A stretch of 64,000 nucleotides of DNA from Prunella strophiata (lineage: Eukaryota; Chordata; Aves; Passeriformes; Prunellidae): NCBI GenBank assembly GCA_036583965.1, contig JAZBQD010000027.1, positions 28,341,001 through 28,405,000 of the forward strand. Direction: 5' to 3'. Below, one piece after another: positions 37,664 through 51,208 of this stretch. Within the stretch, counting starts at the first letter, position 1; every line of letters starts with the position of its first letter. The notes beneath the pieces were generated by a model. The model saw only the letters and a list, made by a program, of their open reading frames with translations. It was not told where the DNA came from and ran no database searches. The position numbers and the translations under genes are program-made.

Positions 37664-40374
37664 GTAAGTATATACAACTTCGTATAAAACTTAATGTTAG
37701 AAGTGAAAATAACCCTCTACTAATCTTGGCAATTAAGAATTAGCTCTGTGGTTCAGGGTAAGTGAACAAAACCTGCTCAAAGCCCAGGACTGCAACATCA
37801 TTTAAAAAAGCTTGAGCTGAGGCATACCAATTAATTGACTACTTTAAGTAATCCAAAATAGAATTTGGATACAGTGGGGGCCCTCAGTCTTTTTTAAAAA
37901 ATTACTTGGATATGTAACTTCCAGACCTCAGTCATAGAATGGAGCTGTCTCTGAAAGTTTGAAGAAAATTGAAATAGAAGTCAAGTGCTACTGCAATTCT
38001 AATGGATTAAAAAATGTCTGTTCATTGTTTCAGTGGTGCAGACCTCAAAAGTTATTTGAAGTGCATGGTGCCACATATTGAATCTGGGATCAAGACTTCC
38101 AGCTCTAGAAATGTCATGTAAGTACAGAAACACACCAAGTTAAAAAAATACATTCATAGCTAGATAACTGCATAGTAAATTATTTCAGTTCTAAACTACT
38201 TCTAGAACAACAAATATTGTAAAAATATCTAGAATTTCCAAAATACAAGAGAAGTGATCATTAGTAATTAGAAACTACTCATGGAGTTAAGGATTTTTAA
38301 TTAGAGATTTGATACGTTTGCATCAAACAGTGAGGGAGAAGACACTTCAGTTAAATCCATTTTTATCAGAGGGACATTGTAACTGTTCTCTAAAGTTTTA
38401 CAAGAAAAAATGCTTCTCACTTAAATGAGGGAGTAAGGGTGTTACCATTCTTTTTGCAAAAATATGAAAACAGAATTACTGGTACAAAATAATTTTATCC
38501 TGGTAAAACTAAAAGACTATTTTCCTGGGAACAGAATTCAAGATAACATCATAGTTCCATATTTTTTTCCCATCTCTGATTATTTTCTGTCTCCAGGATC
38601 TCAGATTATGACAAAACCATAAATTTAGTAAAATACCTGGCACATACTCCTGGAATATAATAATAAATTATAAACTTTGTCTCCTTCAGACATACAAACA
38701 AAACCCCATGGTTTCTTCCCTAAAGCCTTTTCTTTTTCTTGTCACCTTAGGCTTTCTGCAGAGGAAGTTATTCAGTGGTCACAGTCTTTGGAAAAGCTCT
38801 TGGCCAGCCAAAGTAAGTCTGTTACCTCATTATGACTTAGTTCTTACTCTGAGGACAAAGTTTTATCTAATCTCACCAAGCAGGCAAAGCTGTAGCATTG
38901 TATAGAGTCAGACAATGGGCAGTTACACTTCAGTTTTTTGCAGCTCTAGTGTAACTTGGACACTGCTACAGCTTGGCTTCCAAGTTGGGTTGTGGGGTCT
39001 TTTTCTATTTTCAGTAGAGCAGTTAACCCCTAAATAGCTCATTTTGATCAGTCTTCAATCCTTGAATAATCAGTTTAATCTGGAATTTTCTCTCCACTTA
39101 TACCCTAAGACAATTCATTTAGGAAGGACTAGAATCCATTGTTATAGGATTGTTGTAGGATCAGGACCCAGAGCCTAGATCTAAAAACACTGAACATAAT
39201 TAGGAAGACTCCCATCAGCCTTAATATTAGAATGTATGTTGAAGAAGGGAAGAAGAGTGTATTTTGGCAAGATTTTACATCAGATTTCAATACAAATCCT
39301 GCTATTTATTTTGTCCTCCCCGGTCACAAGTATGATGCAGTATAAGATTAATTATTTGTGTTGGCTTTAGGTGGTCAAGGTGTCTTTCGGGAGTTCCTGA
39401 AGTCAGAGTTCAGCGAGGAAAACATCGAGTTCTGGTTGGCTTGTGAGGATTACAAGAAAACCAAGTCTGATCACTTACATGGCAAAGCAGAGAGGATTTA
39501 CGAGGAGTTTGTTCAGTCAGATGCCATTAAGCAGGTATGTGTAAAGCCAGGCTGTGCAGAGTTAGAAGGGAGAAGTATGGCTCCACAGAGATGCTCACAC
39601 ACTCAATGGCATAAGACACAGACACACTTTCAGGTCCCTTCTTGAATCACAGCTACCTGCAGTGTAGCATCATAAAATCTCACAAACAGTCACAGGCAGC
39701 AGGCCAGTGCTGGGAGAGCCCCCAGCAGAGCTCAGCAAAGGCCTCAGCACATGATGCTCCTCGCTGAGCCAGCCCAGCTTGAATTGCTGATGCTGCTTGA
39801 AGATTCTTTGTGTCTGTGAGTGGAAGCACCACAGAACACTTCTTGTCTTTTAAAATATGTTCACCTTCTGGAAAAGTTAAAGTTTTGTATGTTGATCATA
39901 TCTAAACTGGAGACATTCAACACACGATTTCTCTTAGTAACTGGAGGCTGTTGCTCCAAGTTGAGCTGTATTAATTCTGACTCCAGAACAAACTACATTT
40001 CTATAGTGAACAAGAACTCTTGTGCCTAACTGGGATACAGGTATTTGATTTCCCCCAATTTACAGTTCTGACATTGAACTGTAATAGACTTCTAAGGCTG
40101 CAAATGCATGTATTGACAAAGAGATACAGAAAAGAGACTACATTCAAAGTTAAGTTTTAAACCTGCATTTATTTCTTTTCTATTCCAGATCAATATTGAC
40201 TATCAGATGAGGGAAGCAACAGCCAAAAAGGCTCAAGACCCAACTCACACAAGTTTTGATGAAGCCCAGAAAACAGTGTACATCCTTATGGAAAGGGATT
40301 CGTATCCCAGATTTTTAAAATCCAAATCCTACCTGAACCTTTTGAACCAGCTGCAAACCAACACTTCAAAATAA
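37560..40374 (+). CDS. RGS1: RGS1, regulator of G-protein signalling 1 (whole gene, 5 coding exons)
   Basis: An R4 RGS protein, a GTPase activator for Gi and Gq alpha subunits. In mammals it damps chemokine-receptor signalling in B and T cells. The coding parts are 37560-37663, 38034-38117, 38751-38812, 39371-39534 and 40189-40374, a total of 600 nt or 199 aa (human 196 from the same start, as I recall). All junctions are GT-AG and in phase. The protein begins [16 protein letters not shown], parallel to human MPGMFF. Residues about 36-54 ([19 protein letters not shown]) form the amphipathic membrane-binding helix typical of R4 members. The RGS box spans about 73-195 and has [25 protein letters not shown]-like [10 protein letters not shown], and [12 protein letters not shown]. 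The position that is Asn in most R4 proteins is Lys (TAKKAQDP), as in human RGS1. An in-frame upstream ATG for the longer human isoform is absent. Confidence 0.97.
37664..38033 (+). other. RGS1: RGS1 intron 1
   Basis: 370 bp, consensus GTAAGT...TTTCAG. Nothing else recognised. Confidence 0.9.
38034..38117 (+). CDS. RGS1: RGS1 coding exon 2 (amphipathic helix)
   Basis: 84 nt between acceptor ttcattgtttcag and donor GTAAGT. It encodes [19 protein letters not shown] and then a Ser-rich linker ending in Val. It corresponds to human FGMDMKAYLRSMIPHLESG. Confidence 0.95.
38118..38750 (+). other. RGS1: RGS1 intron 2
   Basis: 633 bp, AT-rich, no repeat recognised. Confidence 0.9.
38751..38812 (+). 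CDS. RGS1: RGS1 coding exon 3
   Basis: 62 nt between cttgtcaccttag and GTAAGT. It encodes [20 protein letters not shown], the helix at the start of the RGS box. Length and phases are identical to the surviving RGS13 pseudoexon at 53986. Confidence 0.97.
38813..39370 (+). other. RGS1: RGS1 intron 3
   Basis: 558 bp, no repeat recognised. Confidence 0.9.
39371..39534 (+). CDS. RGS1: RGS1 coding exon 4
   Basis: 164 nt between ttggctttag and GTATGT. It encodes [32 protein letters not shown] and the helix to DAIKQ. E100-N101 are the Galpha contacts. Confidence 0.97.
39535..40188 (+). other. RGS1: RGS1 intron 4
   Basis: 654 bp, mixed composition, no repeat I can name. Confidence 0.9.
40189..40374 (+). 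CDS. RGS1: RGS1 terminal coding exon 5
   Basis: 186 nt after acceptor tttctattccag, ending TAA. It encodes [37 protein letters not shown] and [15 protein letters not shown], then a short polar tail. Confidence 0.97.
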   Translation: MNIDYQMREATAKKAQDPTHTSFDEAQKTVYILMERDSYPRFLKSKSYLNLLNQLQTNTSK

Positions 40375-41055
40375 AGTGTCTGAGGCATGAAGAGCCAAGT
40401 AGACTCTGTCAAATATCCTGTGAAGAGATCCTACACAGTGGTTGGATCTTGCCAAGGAAAATCCCTGTCTTGGGAGGAGGAGTATGAGGGAGATGCAAAC
40501 AGCTCCATGGGCAACAGGATGCAGGATAAAAGCTGGTGAGGCTGCCATAAGGGTGAGAGCAGCATAGGGAGAAAATGCCCTCCTCCCACACCCCACGGAG
40601 CCAAGGCAGGATGTGGAAACCAAGGTTTGACCTGCACTATGAACACTGAACTCTGTCTTAGATCCCAAAGAACTGCTGGTTTGTAGGAAGTGCAAGACTT
40701 GTGAGCTGAGCATTGGGAAAAGTTTATCAAGTTCAGAAGAAAAGCTAGGATGACTGACACTTTTCAGCATAACAAGAAAATGCCAAGACAATAATGACAG
40801 CTCTTTTAAAAATCTGTGAAGTGTTAATAAGTGTGAGTTCCACAATGCTGTTGTGCTATGTAAATACATTCTAAATTGATGTGTCTTAAAATCTATATGG
40901 TTTAAATTATATAAGATTTTTATAAGCTGTATTTTTATTAAATTGGTATTCAACAGGCAGGTATGTAGCATCTTTGCTGTTTAATTTATTGAAAAATAAT
41001 AAGTAACTCTTCATTAAAATACAGTTTAAAAATAAAAATTTATAGTGGTTTTCAA
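40375..41055 (+). other. RGS1: RGS1 3' UTR with AATAAA
   Basis: About 0.65 kb ending near the AATAAA at 41031-41036, with ATTAAA at about 41013. The distal part is AU-rich and has an ATTTA at 40983, which would fit an unstable inducible mRNA. A 201-codon antisense open frame over this region is considered chance. Confidence 0.6.
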
Positions 41056-44000
41056 TCTTATTTGAAGTGATTTTCCATTGTAGTTACTGACATATTGAAA
41101 CACACAATTCCTTTCAGTCTCACTGTGCTACTACTTCTCATCTCCATATTCAAATACCAATTTTACCTTCACCACTTCTCTCTCTTATTGCCCATTTTAC
41201 ACAACCATAATCTGAGTTACCTGAACAGGTGATACTGACTTACACAGACCCATCCTCACAACCCCCAAAAAAGAAAAATTGTGATTATGGTTGAAATATG
41301 CAACTAAGAACAAGAGCACTCCCAAAACTCCAGTGTTGTGGACCTTGTGACATTAGAGCTTATAATGAAAATAAGTCAAAAAATGCCTTGGTTTTATGAG
41401 TTCCCATCATGAGACAGTGATATCACATGGTTGGCAATACAAAATTCTCCATTTTTCCAGAATAACATGAGCTTTGTGAGCCCCACTCTGTTCTGTACCA
41501 AAGGGAGAAGCTATAAATTCAGAGACATCACCTCTTGGCCAGAACAGACCATGTTCTTATTGCCACTCCTTGGGGACTTTGGACCTCCAGGGGAGAATCA
41601 AAATCATATTTCATAGCATGAATAGTTAGGATTTTTATTTATTTTTGAATGGCTTGTTGCTAGGAGAGGAGACTGTCACAGCAATTGCACCAACTTGTAT
41701 TACATAGTTAGGATGGACCAGAGTTTCTGAGGAGGGAAGAATGGACTTTTGACTTTCTTCCACAAGCATCTATCTCTACTTCATAATTTGGTAGAGTGAG
41801 AGAGCAGAAAGGTATTTTTCTTCTTCAAAAAGAAACTCTGCACAACCCAACAACCTTGGCTACTTTCAAGTCTCTCACCTTATTTGCAATACAAACCTGA
41901 TAGCAACAGCAAAGATCAATTGCCCAGATTGTTAACTCCAGAAATATTCCAGCCCATTTGAGCACCCCTGACAACATGACCACATTTCACCTAGTAGCAA
42001 GTAACAGCAGAAATTCAGGCCTGGCTCTGGGTTGCTGGAAGCCTGGGATTACATCTCTGTTGCTGGAGCAGGCCTGTCCAAAGTGGTTGTTTTCACAAGG
42101 TCTGAGGGATTTGGATGACTCAGAACACACAGATCAAAGGACTCAGAGTTTTCTGTCACCCTTGGCTCATGTACAAGGTGGGTGCACTCATCTCCCTCCA
42201 CTCATGCTCAGGAACAGCCTCAACATCACATATTGGTTTCACAGCTGTGGGTTGGGCCTTTTTCTTAAACTAGATTTCACTTTCCCTCTTTGGAAAAGAT
42301 TTACCATGAGACAATGGAAATTTGCTGTTCCATTCACTGTCTCTAAAAGAAGTGGTTGAATCAGGTTGGCCATCAGCTACAGAGTAGGATGAAGTACATG
42401 GAAAGCTTTGACAGTAGTGACTCAGACTTTTCTTTAAGTATTTTACCTTACTCCTGAAAAAATATTTTCATTGTTTGTTAATGTTCCAGTGGAAAAATTA
42501 ATCACTGTGCCATCTTCAGGTACACTTTTGAAGTAAATTAACTTCTCTCTTTTTCAGTTTTCCTTATGGAAGGACTCACGAGCCCAGCAGACCCTGAATG
42601 TGTATTTAGCAGACTAGCTTTGAACTCTCCAATTTGGAAAACTTAATTACCCAAAACAGATATTTTTAATATTATCCTAAATAAAAATGTTGTACAGCAC
42701 AGTATAAAAAACCTCTCCCACATATTGAACAGGCCACCCATGGAAACATTGCACTGATTACAAACAGTGAAACAGGAAGGAAATTAAAGCTGAGATAGTG
42801 ATGAACAGTTCAAATTCACCACCACAGACTCCTCAGTGCCCCCCATCCCTGCCCACACTGAAGCAACACGCTTTTCACATGTCACCTTCTTTATGGTTGT
42901 GAAATGAGTTTGAAAAGAAAAAATAGATAGCAGAACATGACAAAATTAGATACTCTCATCTTCCTTTCACAGACATGAGTTGGTTTTATCAGAGTGTGTA
43001 ATGTCTACAGATAAAGCTTTTTGAAATGGAATCTTTAGTCATTAAACAGAGGCAGAAATCAAAAAACAAGTTCTTGCTTAATATTCATTGGATGATTAAA
43101 AATTGCCTTGGATGCTCAGAAACAAAGTCAGAGGGGACTTAAGTTTATCTCCTGGCTTTGCTAGGGTAGATAAAGCCTCAAAGGTTTTAGTCATTAAAAG
43201 GGGTTTTATATCAATCAAGAACCAATGTGCCTGTTTTGAAAATAAACTCATTCCCCCTCATTTCTCAAAACATCCCCAGAAACTGCCCTCTTGGAAAGAC
43301 CCCAAAGATGATCAACATTTACATTCTGCTGAGCACTTCCCTTCAATGTCTTCAAGCACCTAAGCAGCCACACTGCCTTAAAACACTTCTCTAAACTACT
43401 TCAGTGAGCTGCCCTGTGAAAGAGACATGGTCCCTTTCACTAATGAAGTTAAAAATATCTTGAGTAGAGCACGAAATGCAGAAATGTAAACCTCTCAGGA
43501 CTGCTCTAGTCTTGTGTTCAGAGAGAGAAAGAAACAGAGCAGATTAGCAATGCTTCTCTTCAAAGTCTGTGACACAGCCAAAGTACTGAAGTGTCAGCAA
43601 CAGCTGCCTAGAAATTCGTCATCACTGGAGTCACAACAGGTTTGGGGTTTTTTTTCAAGTCACTGTGGCCAGAAGGTTTCTGCTATTAGAGGGCTAACTT
43701 TAAAAATAAAACAAGATAAACACACTCTGCAAAACACTAATAACTCAGTAACCCATGATTTCCGTACTACCTATGGAAAAAGTCTGTAAAGTATTTACTG
43801 TTGTAAATGGTTTGTCAACCATGAAGGCCAAGAAGACTGCTTTAGATACAGAGAAGAGACTCAATATTGAACAGAAATTGTGAACCATGAAGGTCAAGAA
43901 GACAGCTTTAGATACAGAGAAGAGACTCAATATTTCACAGAATTTGACCAGCCGTGAGTTTGGGAACATGCTCATTGTTTATGCCAGGCTAAAGGAAACT

Positions 44001-47000
44001 GTGGACACACTCTGGGTGTTCAAACAAAGCCCAAAGTCAAGCCAGGAACTCTCCATGCAAACAGCTGGAGGAAAGAGGAGCCCTGGACTAACATAGTCAA
44101 ACATTCTGACTTGGCCCACACTATAATCAATAATTTGACACTGAACTATGACAAGATGAAGAACTGGCATCTTCCAAAGGAGGACACACCTGCAGGGGGT
44201 GTAAGAAGCCCTGTTCACTGCTGAGCTTTGGTGGAAGTGTGAATGCAGAGTCACAAGGCACCTAGTGCTTTCTATCCAAACCACAGCACACCTCTGAGAA
44301 GCCTGACTGAAGGGGCAGGTGAAAGCTCCTGTAAAAACTAGTCCAAGCTTCTCATGGCATGATTTCCTCTCCTGCTGAGATGGCTGCAGACCATGAGGCT
44401 CACACAATGTCATGACCATTTTTGGGAATAAAAAAAGGAACAGAAAGGTCACAGAGTACAGCTGGGGTCAGGTTTCCAGAAGTGCTATCTGGACTCCAGT
44501 CTGCTCTCACTCAGCAGGACAATGGTTTGTAAACCCTGTAAACAGAGTTTACAGGAATGGGTTGCAATGTAAGATTTGTCCAGCCTTATTGATAAAACCT
44601 TAAGCCATGAATACAGAAATTATTCAAATTTCTCAGGCAGTGACTATTAGCAAACAACACCAACTTCTACCCAGAAACAAAAGTTACTTCACCATCCCTA
44701 TATCTGCAGACAACTTATTGGTTGTTTTGACCTACTGTAAAGACTGAAGCTGTGAACACTGTTCCCTGCATCCCTGTGAGCAAAACTTTGTTGCACAGAG
44801 AACCTAACTTTTTATGAGGTTATTTTCAAATATATAGCAAGAAAGCATTTTCTCACTTTTGATACTCCTCCCTTTCTCTTATTTTCTTTCTGGAAAGCAC
44901 ATCCAGCTCAACCACTGAATAAACCAAGCAATAACTGATTCCTGTGTAGCACATCTCTTCATGATCCTAGGGCTGTTCTGTGCCTTACACAAGGAATCCA
45001 AAGGGAAAAGGCCCCATCAGAAGTTACCTGCAGGTCTCAGAGTCTCACCAGGAGCCTTTCCTGCTAGAAGGGACCATTTGCAAAGGTGTCCCACCTGCAG
45101 TGTCCCCACCCAGAGCCTGCACCCACACCCACCCTCCCCAAGGCCAGGCTGAGCTGATAGACACGGTGGTTCAAACCTTCTCCTTCAGTGTGACACCAGA
45201 GGACATCTAGTGGAATTTGTATGCAATACTTGGAAGAGTGGTATTTAAGTTAAACCGTGTAATTTTACAGCCCAGCATCACACTTGGTTGACAGCTAAAC
45301 TATCCACTCTTATGGGCTGCAAATATCCTGGGAAAGGGAAGTAGATGGGTAACTTTCTGAGTATCAAGCTATAAGTGATCATAGTGGAAAGAGCTAACAC
45401 AGAGAAACATACTGTTAAATCGTTTTTGCAACCCATTAAGACTCAAATTTTTCTTTAGAACATGGTCAAGGATACAACAAAATATGAAATTCGCAACAAA
45501 TCCTGCACCTAAATATCCCCCCACTGTACAAGGACACCAGAGGTTACAGAAGCATTTTCTGCAGTTTAATAGTAAAAACAAACTTAGGGAGAAAACCCCA
45601 GGGTGAGTTTATTTCAATTTTAAGCAGTATTAAACAGCACTGTTTAATGCCTGTAATACAGAAAATAAAATGTTTGAACACAAAGTCATTGGTTACTGAT
45701 TCTCAGTCACTGCACAATTTAACTTCACGAAGATATGATCTTATATGTGATCCCCCTGAACATCAGCTGATAGAAAAAAAACCTAAATAGTTCATTATTG
45801 CTCATTTAAAAATGAGACTTTAGATGAGCTTTCCATTAATACAAATAAGGTTTAGAGTAAAAAATAAGATATAATTAGGCTTTTGCAAAAGAATGTGCAT
45901 AAGCCCACGTAAGGTTTTTTCAAATATATATATATATCAAATAGTTAAATACTAGTACAAATCATGAGAGACTATTAACATAATTGGGATTTTCATTCTG
46001 TAGCTTTTCCAGAGTCACAGTTATTAGTAAGTGTCATTAGAGACATGGACAGGGGTCACCAATTGTGTTAGCAAGTCTTGAGATTTTATCTTACTGCAAA
46101 AATTCTCATACCTTCTGTTATGGGTAGGTCCTCACAAAGCTGACTCCTTCTCTCTTCACCACAGCACTACTGACTGATTCCTATTCCTCTCTTGCCTTAC
46201 TCTTTTATACCACTTAGTCTTATTAGATATATCTGTGGCCTATTAAGGGTAGGCCTGGTCCTAATCTTTGGTAATTAGTCCAGCTGCAACTGCTTAGGGG
46301 TGAAATTGCCTTTAACACTACCTCCCACTTTTCCACAGTCCATCCTCCACAAGTAAGGTGCTTTTTTCTTATTTTAAATTTAAGGAGTTCTACAAATGAG
46401 ATTCTTTATAGACATATTTTAACATGTCAAGTTCTGGCCCTCAGATGCTTTAGTATATAATTGCCTGTATATGCAGCATTAGAAGTATGAGGAGACACAG
46501 AACAAACTTGGAACATCTCACTGTTGTGATTATTTGAACAATCAGCTCAAGTTAATTTGCTCCTGCCCATTCCCATTAGAAAAATGGAGCAAAATACTCC
46601 AAAATTCTGTGTAAAGTTGCAATGAATATACAATGAGGTTTAATGAAATAGCAATCAATAGAAAATAGATCACAGTGATATTTGCCCTTCCCTAAGCACA
46701 GACCAAGGTCCTGTGTGATGCTGCCCTGCTCTGCCACCAGGTTCTGCTGGAGGTGAGCACACCACACACATTTCCTCCCCAGCAGAACCAGTGCTGTGGG
46801 AAAAGGGATGCACATCTCATACACAAAGCCTTTGTTCCAGTAGGGTGAGCTGCAATAAAATAAATGAGTGCACTGCATTGGTGGAGGCTCAAACCTCAGC
46901 TGAAGTTCCAATTCTACACGGTTCATGCTCTGCCTGGGAGGCTCTATAAGAGGCAAAAAAGGTTGATTAAAGCAGAGAGATAAGATTGAAAGATACCACA

Positions 47001-47904
47001 GCACAGAGATGGGCTGTCAGAGGGAGCAGGGACATGACCAACCTGCCCCTCCCAACAGGGTCACTCTGTGCCTTGCAGGCAGTGGCAAATTCCCAGAGAT
47101 CCCAAGTCAAAACCACCCCAGGAAGGACAGAAAGCCCTCCAGAAAGATTCCCCTGCTGTGACTAATTTGCAGCAAGCAGCTGAGCCAGTGCTTACTCTCA
47201 AAGCCCCAGCATCACTCTTCCACTGACAAACAGCAACTTCAGTGCTATTGCACTGCACAGCTCCTTTCAAACACTTGGCTAGAGAAGAATGAGCAAAAAA
47301 ATAGATGTGTCCCAACTGAAAATGAAGCCATAACCTGGGCAACAGCTATAAGAAAAATGACAGAGGACCTCACACAAGTTTAAAAAGTTCTAATGTTCCT
47401 CAGATGCTGTGCAGTAGCAGCTTGGCCAGGTAGGAGCACACAAAAGCCTGACACTGATGGGTCAGAGCAGAAAAAGGTTCTCCCAGAGCACTCCAAAGTG
47501 CTGCATAATGCTGCCTGTCAGAAGAAAGTTGGTTTCAGTGCCAGGGTACATGTGCTCTTTGTCTCATTTCAACATGGACTGCAGGTTTCATGGAAAGAAC
47601 TTTGATAAAGGAATGGAAAACATTGGTCACAGGACTTGGACAATGCATGCAAGATTTCAATGAAGTAAAGTACAGATTCATGTCATTACAGCTGATCAGT
47701 AGAGATGTCAAGATCATTTCAGTGTAAACAGGCTCTGTCTAAAACGTAGCATAGCTAGGAGAAAACCTGTTTTTTCTCTTGGCATGTAAAGTTCTCAGCA
47801 TTGCAAAGGCATTCATGTTAGAAATGTTTCTGATGTATAGCCAGCTTTTGCCCTATAAAGGGGAATATTTTGTGTAATAGTCAGTGCAAAATAATCTGAA
47901 TAAC
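41056..47904. other. Intergenic between RGS1 and CR1, no gene seen
   Basis: No recognisable coding exon. It holds a 66 bp tandem duplication at 43817-43946 and a GC-richer patch at 44.95-45.2 kb. Open frames of up to 157 codons have no recognisable domain. Confidence 0.6.
43817..43946. repeat. 66 bp tandem duplication
   Basis: Copies start at aaccatgaagg (43817) and aaccatgaagg (43883). About 50 bp of the unit is nearly identical, then it diverges. The unit is a multiple of three and each copy has an ATG in the same frame. Copy 1 reaches TGA, so no long repeat protein results. Confidence 0.9.
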
Positions 47905-48398
47905 TGGTGAGGCTGCACCTTGAGTGCTGTGTCCAGTTCTGGGGCCTCAGTTTGGGAAGGACTTTGAGATGCTCGAGTGCATCCAGAGGAGGGCAACTAA
48001 GTTGGTGAGGAGCTTGGAACACAAGCTCTGTGAGGAACAGCTGAGGGAGCTGGGGTTGTTTAGCCTGGAGAAAAGGAGGCTCAGGGGTGATCTTATCACT
48101 CTACAACTCCCTGAGAGGAGGTTGTGGACAGCTGGGGTTGGGCTCTTTCTCCAGGCTGCACTGACAGAACCAGAGGACACAGTCTCAAGCTGCATCAAGG
48201 GAAATTGAGGTTGGATATTAGGAAAAAGATTTTCACTGAAAGAGTTAAAGTTCTGGAATGGTCTGTCCAGGGAGGTGGTGGAGTCACCATCCCTGGATGT
48301 GTTTAAAAAAAGACTGGGTGCCATGGTTTAGCTGAGGTGTTGGGGCTGGGCTGGACTCAATGATCTTTAAGGTCTCTTCCAACCCAGCCATTCTGTGT
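47905..48398 (+). mobile_element. CR1 LINE, 5'-truncated 3' end
   Basis: A + strand copy reading tgtccagttctggggcctca, gatgctcgagtgcatccaga, ctgtgaggaacagctgaggg, ggagaaaaggaggctcaggg and ggatattaggaaaaagattt, ending aacccagccattctgtg. These are hallmark CR1 3' sequences, including the terminal ATTCTGTG. About 0.5 kb, with no coding capacity beyond a short frame of the RT C-terminal region. Confidence 0.93.
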
Positions 48399-51208
48399 GA
48401 ACACTACATGGGCAATCAAAAAAGTTAGAACTTTTATACAGCAGTTTCTCTCTGATGAAAGTTATGCTGTGCACTAAAAGATGTGGCATTTGGTAGTTTA
48501 CAGATTCATTGGCACAGAATAAGGCTGCTCAGAAATCAAAATGTATGTTGTAATTTGAAAGGTAAATAATTTTCTTTGATGTACCAAATCAGTTTTCCTG
48601 ATATTTCTCCAATATAAAATATAAAAACAGTTAAACAGTCATTTCCAGATCACCACTGCTTATATCTTTTACAGACATTAATAACTCCAGCACTTGGATT
48701 AATTTATCATCAGTCAGGCAATTCCTTCTGCAAAAGAGTTCTAGCCATGTGGCTTTTTGTTTGATTACCAGTCCTGCAGGAAACACACAGCTCCTACACA
48801 TTAAAGAGCTTGTGGCCTTGTTGCAATAATGTCTTAGAACAAGCAAAGAGAAAGGACAGTACACTTCATAAATATTGGGTGAGAAGAGTTCCATGATCCA
48901 AGTCAAGTTATGTGAGCACTGCAAAGCTGTAAGGAGTAGTTAAGCAGTAATTTACCATTTACAACAGATGACAGGGCACTAATAGGACACTGACAGTTCA
49001 TTGATCCAAAACTAGCACCCTGCTCCAGGGTGTGCTGTAGCTTTTGTACTGCTCCTGTCTTGTTCTAGGGTTAAGACCATTGTCAGACTAATGAAACATA
49101 GACTATGCCTCAGTGGAAAGATGTTCCAAATCAGCACCAGTAAAGATAAAATCAGCATGCTCTGTTCCTTGGTCTATTAGGAAATGAGTCTGACTTAAAA
49201 AGAAGAGAGAGACACAAAGCCTTGGATGTGTATGCTTGGAAAAAATGTGTGTCCTCAACAAGTTTAAAGCTTTTAACTCAAATTAAAATGGCTCCTCAGA
49301 ACAATAACATTTCCTTACACAGAAATCACTTCATGCAGCCGTCACCTGAAGAAAAAATTAATAATTGGCACTTTGAATTCAGATGGAAATAGCTGAACTA
49401 GATTACTTAATATTGCTTCATCTAGTATTTCTTGAGAATCTCTGTTCAGTAAGAAACCTACATTAATTTCTCCAGGTTTCAAAAAAGCCACAAAGGCTGC
49501 ATTTCATTTACATTTCAGTGGACAGAAGATGAATGATTGCAAAATGAAAACACCCAAAATAGAGGGCATTGGGCAATATAGCCTAAAATAAGGTGATAAA
49601 TAATAACCATATGCCAGAATTTAATGCATAATTTCATCCTAAATATGAAATATTGTGTTGTTTTAGACGGTTACTTTTAGGCAGAGGGTGAGATGAGTAA
49701 ATTCTAGTGGAACAATTCAAAAGTCACAGAGCCCTAGCAGAGAACATAGTTGAGAGAATTCTGAAGCAGGCAGGAGCCACTGGCAGTCCTGCAGGGCTGC
49801 AGGGAATGTGAGCAGGAGCTGGCAGTGTAGCAGTTGGGCAAAGTTATGACTTTTCAATACCCTGCAGGAAATCCACTGGGCAAGACCCTCATTTGATATC
49901 AAATTGAATATAGACCTCAGGGAAATGAGGAAAACAACATGAAAGGCAAAGGAAGCATTTCACAGCTTCAGAAAGCTGGGAGATAGAACCTTGTCCTGTG
50001 TTTTACTGTGCACTTCATTTGGAAGGAAAAAAATTGGTCATAGGTATAATATGTGTCAGTCAACCCCAAATCTAAAAGAAACTCCAAGTTTAAATAAATA
50101 AGGCTATTTTGATTTCAGGCAGGCCCATACAAACTTACAGTCCAATGTAAACTCAGCATTTGGCATTGCTTGAAAGCCAAAGGAGAAGCACTAAACATAC
50201 CCCATGTCACAAGAGATTTTTAAATTTTGTCCTTTTTAGACGAACATTTACAACTCCCTCATCCTAATAAACTACCCCCTCTCTTATGGAATATCATATC
50301 TATATAAAGGCAAGTTTTAGATGGCTTCTATTGACTTTGAGATACATGCTGGACAAATATCAATGTTAATCTCAGACACTTAAATTATTCAGCATTGTCC
50401 AGTTTACATCATGCTGTGATTGTTGATCCTGGTCACCTTGAGCCTTCAGGGGAAAAAAAGACTTCTATTTTCATTCTGCTTGGGGTCAGGCTCAACCATC
50501 AATCTCCTTTCATAAGCAAAGAGGGAAAATTATTAACATTTCTATTTTTCCTTGAGAGACATCCACTGGACTGCCTGGTAATTTGTCTTTTTTTTTTTTT
50601 TTTTTTTAAGTTCTCATATCTTACAAAATATATTTTTGTCAAATACTTCACAAATGACTCATAGATAAAGATCAGATGTACAAAATAAGAATACTGTTAG
50701 AACTGATTGTGCTGCTATATGTATAAATTATAAGTTTTTATTTAAGAAAGCCAGAGCTCAGCACAGCAGATTCAAAACTCAGGTATTTGCCATGTTTAGG
50801 AGAATGAGTCCAAATACTTGCTGGCTTTGCAAGACATTCAGAGCAGAAGAAAATGGGATCAGTTCTAAGTAAGGAAGGATAATAATCTTATGTTTTGCAG
50901 TCCACGCAGCTGCATAGGAGAAACAAACCTGTCAAAATTCACAGTGGAGGTTTTCATTGTAAGCTTAAGATTGTGCTAAAGAGGGCAACACCTTCACAGC
51001 TGCCCCAGCCAAGCCCCTTCCAGCACCCCCTTCCTCAACAGCACACGGATGGCATGTCCCACTGGGAACTCCCTTAATGTTACACAGGCACAGGTCCAAA
51101 CTCACCCCTGGATTAAGTCCAGATTTGGACCTGGGAGGAATTAGAAAGCTGAATATTTTGGGTCTGAATTACTAAAATATGAATATAGATCTAATATCTG
51201 TATTCAGC
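48399..51208. other. Intergenic, no gene seen
   Basis: AT-rich sequence with a T-run at 50588-50608. No feature recognised. Confidence 0.6.

Noticed and set aside
40366..40971. 201-codon open frame antisense to the RGS1 3' UTR
   Set aside because: The longest frame in the window, but it overlaps the RGS1 stop and 3' UTR, has no recognisable domain, and has no promoter or splice evidence.
47924..48208. 94-codon open frame ([21 protein letters not shown])
   Set aside because: This is the eroded C-terminal end of CR1 ORF2, not a host gene.
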